Origin: Gammaproteobacteria bacterium
GTDB lineage: Bacteria; Pseudomonadota; Gammaproteobacteria; Steroidobacterales; Woeseiaceae
Assembly: GCA_029881015.1 (NCBI GenBank)
Contig: JAOUNK010000082.1
Coordinates: forward strand, 1-10,518
DNA length: 10,518 nt
Reading direction: 5' to 3'
Below the pieces are notes generated by a model, which was not told the DNA's origin, did not search any database, and worked only from the letters and a program-made list of their open reading frames with translations. The position numbers were made by a program, and so were the translations under genes. Position 1 is the first letter of the stretch. Each line of letters begins with the position of its first letter. Below, in pieces: positions 7,579 to 10,518 of the stretch.

Positions 7579-8472
7579 CGCAACCCGGTCAACGTGACTG
7601 TAGTCACATGGCCCGGTGAGAGGTAGTAATCCAGCATCGACGAGATAGGACCTCATCGACGTAAACTGAAAATCGGCAAGCATCTGGCGCAGCCTCGACT
7701 CAGTCTTGTGCAGGTTGTTGTAATGCCGGAAGCGCGACAAAGGTTTCACATCGAGTCTCGGCTGCCCCGGATCAACCTCCCAGGGATGCACGTAGAAGAC
7801 CCAGGGCCGTCCTTTTGCATTGGCGCCCCGAGCCGCCATGCGGCTGAACCAGTAAGGGTACAAACGAAAATACCCGCCCCCTGATATCGGCATGTTCATG
7901 CCACCGTATCTCGCCACGGTCATTGGCACTTCGACGATAGAGCGCCCGTCGCTCAAAGGGAGTCTGTGAGGGACCGGATTGGCGTCCGGGATACCGTAGC
8001 GATCGTGATGCACCGGGAAGATGCTCGAATCGTAGGCAAACCCGGCCTCCTCGAGCACATCCAGTGCCCAGAGAGACTTATCCGTAATGGAGAAACTCGC
8101 GCCGCGGTAACCCAGGACCGGTTCGCCGGTGATATCCTCGAGCAGCTTCTTGGCCTTCAGGGTCTCGGCACGAAATTCGTCCTGAGACTGCTCGTAAATA
8201 ACGGCATGCGAGTACCCGTGGCAGGCAATCTCATGCCCTGCACCCTGGATTTCTTTCACCAACTCAGGGTAGCGCTCCGCAACCCAGCCGAGGACGAAGA
8301 ACGTGCCGGTAACCGCCGTCTCGTCGAGAACATTCAGGATGGTCCTCGTGTTGTTGCAGACGCGATGTTCAAGCGTGTGAAGGCCTGCCGCCTTCACGCC
8401 ATCCGCGAGTGCCGAGGCGTGAAAGTAATCCTCCACGTCGACGCTGAACATGTTTACGTTTGTTAACGTCAA
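7567..8472 (-). CDS. Polysaccharide deacetylase, XrtA/PEP-CTERM locus subfamily
   Basis: A 301-residue NodB-fold (carbohydrate esterase 4) deacetylase expected to remove N-acetyl groups from the locus polysaccharide. Motifs: SVDVEDYFHAS (10-20) with catalytic and metal Asp12/Asp15, HEIACHGYSH with metal ligands His85 and His89, GYRGASFSI (121-129) and VFYVHPWEVDP (225-235) with His229. The VDVEDYF opening and the C-terminal extension after about residue 245 (DUF3473-like) are the mark of the exosortase-locus subfamily. No signal peptide is seen, as is usual for this subfamily. The start is ambiguous: a TTG at 8472 makes a 4-base overlap with the outer-membrane-protein stop and aligns well with family N-termini, while an ATG at 8451 would begin at MFSVDVEDYF. 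Neither has a clear ribosome-binding site, so translational coupling is likely. Confidence 0.94.
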   Translation of the reverse strand: MTLTNVNMFSVDVEDYFHASALADGVKAAGLHTLEHRVCNNTRTILNVLDETAVTGTFFVLGWVAERYPELVKEIQGAGHEIACHGYSHAVIYEQSQDEFRAETLKAKKLLEDITGEPVLGYRGASFSITDKSLWALDVLEEAGFAYDSSIFPVHHDRYGIPDANPVPHRLPLSDGRSIVEVPMTVARYGGMNMPISGGGYFRLYPYWFSRMAARGANAKGRPWVFYVHPWEVDPGQPRLDVKPLSRFRHYNNLHKTESRLRQMLADFQFTSMRSYLVDAGLLPLTGPCDYSHVDRVANQR

Positions 8473-9785
8473 TTCTGGCGACCAATGTCCGGAATATATC
8501 GGAACGCGAGATACGCCCTGTTCTCGGTGAATTCATCAGCCGCTTCAGTGCTCTCCCTGTCGACCCGGTCAAGACTCAGTTCGATCTCAATTGTTCTACT
8601 GCCGCTCCAGGTCAGACTGGTGCCAATGTTGAAGTCCTCGTCTTCGCGACCCAGCGCTTCATAGTCGTTGGTACTACTGCTCGCGTGCAAGCCGAAATCC
8701 CAGGAGGGTCCTAATTGCCGCGAAAAATGCGCAGATAGCAGCAGTAAATTTCGATCTCGAACGCTTTGTGAATTCACGTAGTTTTCGTCCACCCAGCGAC
8801 TACCCAATGTCAGGGTTGTGCGAGTTGCCGCATAGGTTACTGCCAGACCGGCATAGTCCTCTCTGAACGGGTCCGTGACACCCTGCTGATTCTGCACGTC
8901 GCCTATATTGATACTATCTCGTTGATTGCCGCGGAAACTCTCGGCGGCATCTGACACGCGAGAACCGACCGAAATATCGAGGCTTGTGGCCGGCGACAAT
9001 TGACGGAGCCACTCGACGTTTACAAGGGGTTCTTCTGACCGGACCGACGAACGTTCGGATATGCTCCAACCCAGGTCCACGGTAATCTCGTTCCTCGACC
9101 CCTCGGTTGAGAACTGGAAAAAGGCATCATACCGGTCGATCGGAGCAAGCAGCGCATCGAGGTCAAAGTCGGTTCGTTCCGCACGCAAGTTCAACGACAA
9201 AGCGCGGGTCGGGTTGATCTGCCGTGCGAACGAGAGTTGGGCACCCGTTCTACTGTTGTCGAGGGGTTGTTCCTCGTACTTGATTTCCGAATAGCTCAGA
9301 TCTGCGCGCAGTGAGAATCTCGGTCCCAGGGGTACAAACAAGCTCGGCCCTGTCGTGAAATAGGCGAAGTCCTCGCGATTGTCTGGCGTCACCGGCTGAA
9401 ACGGATCGATAGTCTGCTGTCCGACATTTCCATTCAGAAACCAGCTGAGGGACTGATCAGTGACTCGAAATAACGCCGACATATCCAGGGCTGGCAGGGT
9501 TTCGCTATCGTATGGAGCATCCTGATAGTCGTGATAGAACAATGACCCGCGCAGATCGACCTGGGCTCTTGCGGTCTCATGTTCCAATGTCACAGTCAAC
9601 CCCGCCTGGTACACCGTATCGTCTAGCACCGGTTCCACCAAGGTATCGGACGCACGCGTAATATTGTCCGTATATCCGATCCCGGCCTCTAATTCGACAC
9701 CCAGGTCAACCGCGCCGGCGCTCGCAGAAAACAGAGTCAGGAGCGCAACGCTACGGTTTCTTGTCTTGCGCTTTTTCTTGTACAT
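8469..9785 (-). CDS. PEP-CTERM/XrtA-associated outer-membrane beta-barrel protein
   Basis: A 438-residue secreted protein. The start chosen (ATG 9785) gives a signal peptide with a KKKRKTRNR basic region, the hydrophobic stretch VALLTLFSASAGA and likely cleavage after Ala25. An upstream in-frame ATG at 9854 would bury this signal behind 23 residues encoded inside the kinase gene. The mature protein begins with LGVELEAGIGYTDNI and consists of alternating polar/hydrophobic segments typical of beta strands (for example LSWFLNGNVG, ALSLNLRAERTDF, NRAYLAFRYIP near the C-terminus), with no membrane helices and no cysteine seen in the mature part. Place and pattern fit the PEP-CTERM-associated outer-membrane family (TIGR03016-like), adjacent to the locus kinase. 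Its function is unknown; a role in polysaccharide secretion is inferred. It overlaps the kinase by 35 bases and the deacetylase by 4. Confidence 0.85.
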   Translation of the reverse strand: MYKKKRKTRNRSVALLTLFSASAGAVDLGVELEAGIGYTDNITRASDTLVEPVLDDTVYQAGLTVTLEHETARAQVDLRGSLFYHDYQDAPYDSETLPALDMSALFRVTDQSLSWFLNGNVGQQTIDPFQPVTPDNREDFAYFTTGPSLFVPLGPRFSLRADLSYSEIKYEEQPLDNSRTGAQLSFARQINPTRALSLNLRAERTDFDLDALLAPIDRYDAFFQFSTEGSRNEITVDLGWSISERSSVRSEEPLVNVEWLRQLSPATSLDISVGSRVSDAAESFRGNQRDSINIGDVQNQQGVTDPFREDYAGLAVTYAATRTTLTLGSRWVDENYVNSQSVRDRNLLLLSAHFSRQLGPSWDFGLHASSSTNDYEALGREDEDFNIGTSLTWSGSRTIEIELSLDRVDRESTEAADEFTENRAYLAFRYIPDIGRQN

Positions 9786-10518
9786 CGGTTTCTCCCTTTG
9801 CCGAACCATAAACGCCACCGTAATACGAGCTGTAATAGCCTGTTCCACTTCCAAAGCGCACCTGGTTCAGTACCAGGTTAGTTGGTTTATCCGTATCCAG
9901 CGTGGACACGGCGTCCAGTACAGCGCCTTTTGGCGTAATCCCGGCCTTTACTACGAGAACGATCTGTCCAGCAAGTGCTGCAAGCGCCCTGGATTCTGTT
10001 GTCTGCAGCAGTGGCGAAGAGTCAATGAGGATAATCTGCTTCGGATCACGCCGATGAAGCACACTTATAAGGTCCGCCATCCGGCGGCCCGACAGCAATT
10101 CGGTCGCGTGTTCGCGCGAGTTTCCGGCTGGAAGTACGCTTAGCCCCCGTACGCTCGTTGGGACGATAATCTCATTGACATGTGACACATCTCCTTCCAG
10201 GTAGTCGGTCAACCCTTTCTCGTCCTGGGCATCAAACAGCGAAGAAATGTGCGGCTTAGGAAGATCCGCGTCGACCAGTAGAACCGAGGTATCGACTTCC
10301 TTCGCAAGACTGAGGGCCAGGTTGATACAGGTGAACGTCTTCCCTTCGCCAGCCAAGGCGCTGGTAACTAACACGAGATGCCCATCTTTTATTGTTTTCG
10401 CATTAGAACCGAACGCGTTCGAGAGAATAGGCCGCTTGATTACCCGGTACTCATCTTCGAAATGCTTGTTCTCAGATTCGGGCGCAATAAGACCTGCCTC
10501 GCGCATAGCATCCTTGTC
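9751..10518 (-). CDS. XrtA-locus BY-type tyrosine autokinase (5' end outside the window)
   Basis: A cytoplasmic bacterial tyrosine kinase of the Wzc/CpsD type, which partners a chain-length determinant and controls polysaccharide polymerisation and export by autophosphorylation. In the 255 visible residues are Walker A SALAGEGKTF (about 53-62), Walker A' LLVDADLPKP (about 80-89) and Walker B IILIDSSPLL (about 162-171). A C-terminal tyrosine cluster, GYYSSYYGGVYG (about 227-238, five tyrosines), is the expected autophosphorylation site. AGLIAPESENKHFEDEYRVIKRP near the visible N-terminus resembles the linker before the kinase domain in exosortase-locus kinases. The frame is open to the window edge, so the ATG at 10506 is probably internal and some N-terminal residues are missing. 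No membrane segments are seen, so it is the separate-kinase form and its membrane activator should be encoded upstream. Confidence 0.94.
   Translation of the reverse strand, partial: DKDAMREAGLIAPESENKHFEDEYRVIKRPILSNAFGSNAKTIKDGHLVLVTSALAGEGKTFTCINLALSLAKEVDTSVLLVDADLPKPHISSLFDAQDEKGLTDYLEGDVSHVNEIIVPTSVRGLSVLPAGNSREHATELLSGRRMADLISVLHRRDPKQIILIDSSPLLQTTESRALAALAGQIVLVVKAGITPKGAVLDAVSTLDTDKPTNLVLNQVRFGSGTGYYSSYYGGVYGSAKGETDVQEKAQDKKP
9786..9798 (-). promoter_or_regulatory. Ribosome-binding site of the outer-membrane protein gene
   Basis: The minus strand reads AAGGGAGA, a 5-base spacer (AACCG), then ATG at 9785. The site lies inside the 3' end of the kinase gene and supports the start that gives a proper signal peptide, against the longer in-frame start at 9854. 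Confidence 0.75.

Noticed and set aside
7966..8466. 166-codon plus-strand open frame antisense to the deacetylase
   Set aside because: Fully inside a well-supported gene with catalytic motifs; no recognisable protein features.
9786..9854. N-terminal extension of the outer-membrane protein from an ATG at 9854
   Set aside because: It would place 23 residues before the signal peptide and lies in the kinase coding region; the ATG at 9785 has a good ribosome-binding site and gives a normal signal sequence.
1..10518. CRISPR arrays, tRNA/rRNA genes, insertion sequences or phage genes
   Set aside because: No spaced repeats, no transposase or integrase motifs, and essentially the whole window is covered by EPS-locus genes.

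Overview
This window is a compact segment of an exopolysaccharide/exosortase locus, most probably from a gammaproteobacterium. The evidence is a run of minus-strand genes with the features of the XrtA (exosortase A, PEP-CTERM) EPS cluster: a BY-type tyrosine autokinase, a signal-peptide-bearing beta-barrel protein, a DUF3473-type polysaccharide deacetylase and an asparagine-synthase-like amidotransferase. This gene set is known from beta- and gammaproteobacteria. The exosortase, chain-length determinant and export protein are not in the window. They would be expected beyond base 10518, upstream of the kinase. The taxonomic call is an inference from gene content, since there is no rRNA or other marker.

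Layout. Bases 1-1372, plus strand: 3' part of a NodU/TobZ-type carbamoyltransferase. Bases 1373-1443: a short convergent junction with no convincing terminator. Bases 1444-10518, minus strand: eight genes in one apparent transcription unit. In transcription order they are the tyrosine kinase (5' end cut by the window), the outer-membrane protein, the deacetylase, the amidotransferase, an acyl carrier protein, an AMP-forming acyl ligase, a divergent NAD-synthase-family protein and a membrane-anchored SGNH protein. Three junctions overlap (35, 4 and 8 bases) and the other gaps are 9 to 41 bases. No internal promoter or terminator is visible, so co-transcription and translational coupling are likely. 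There is no gene-free stretch longer than about 70 bases.

How the genes may work together. The kinase and outer-membrane protein fit control and export of a polysaccharide, and the deacetylase fits trimming of its N-acetyl groups. The next four genes (AsnB-like, ACP, ligase, NadE-like) look like a modification cassette. The ligase would activate a carboxylic acid and load it on the carrier protein, and two different ATP-PPi (PP-loop) enzymes could form amides from glutamine or ammonia. The SGNH protein and the carbamoyltransferase look like further decoration enzymes for the same glycan. The chemistry of this cassette is not settled by the sequence and is the most interesting part of the window.
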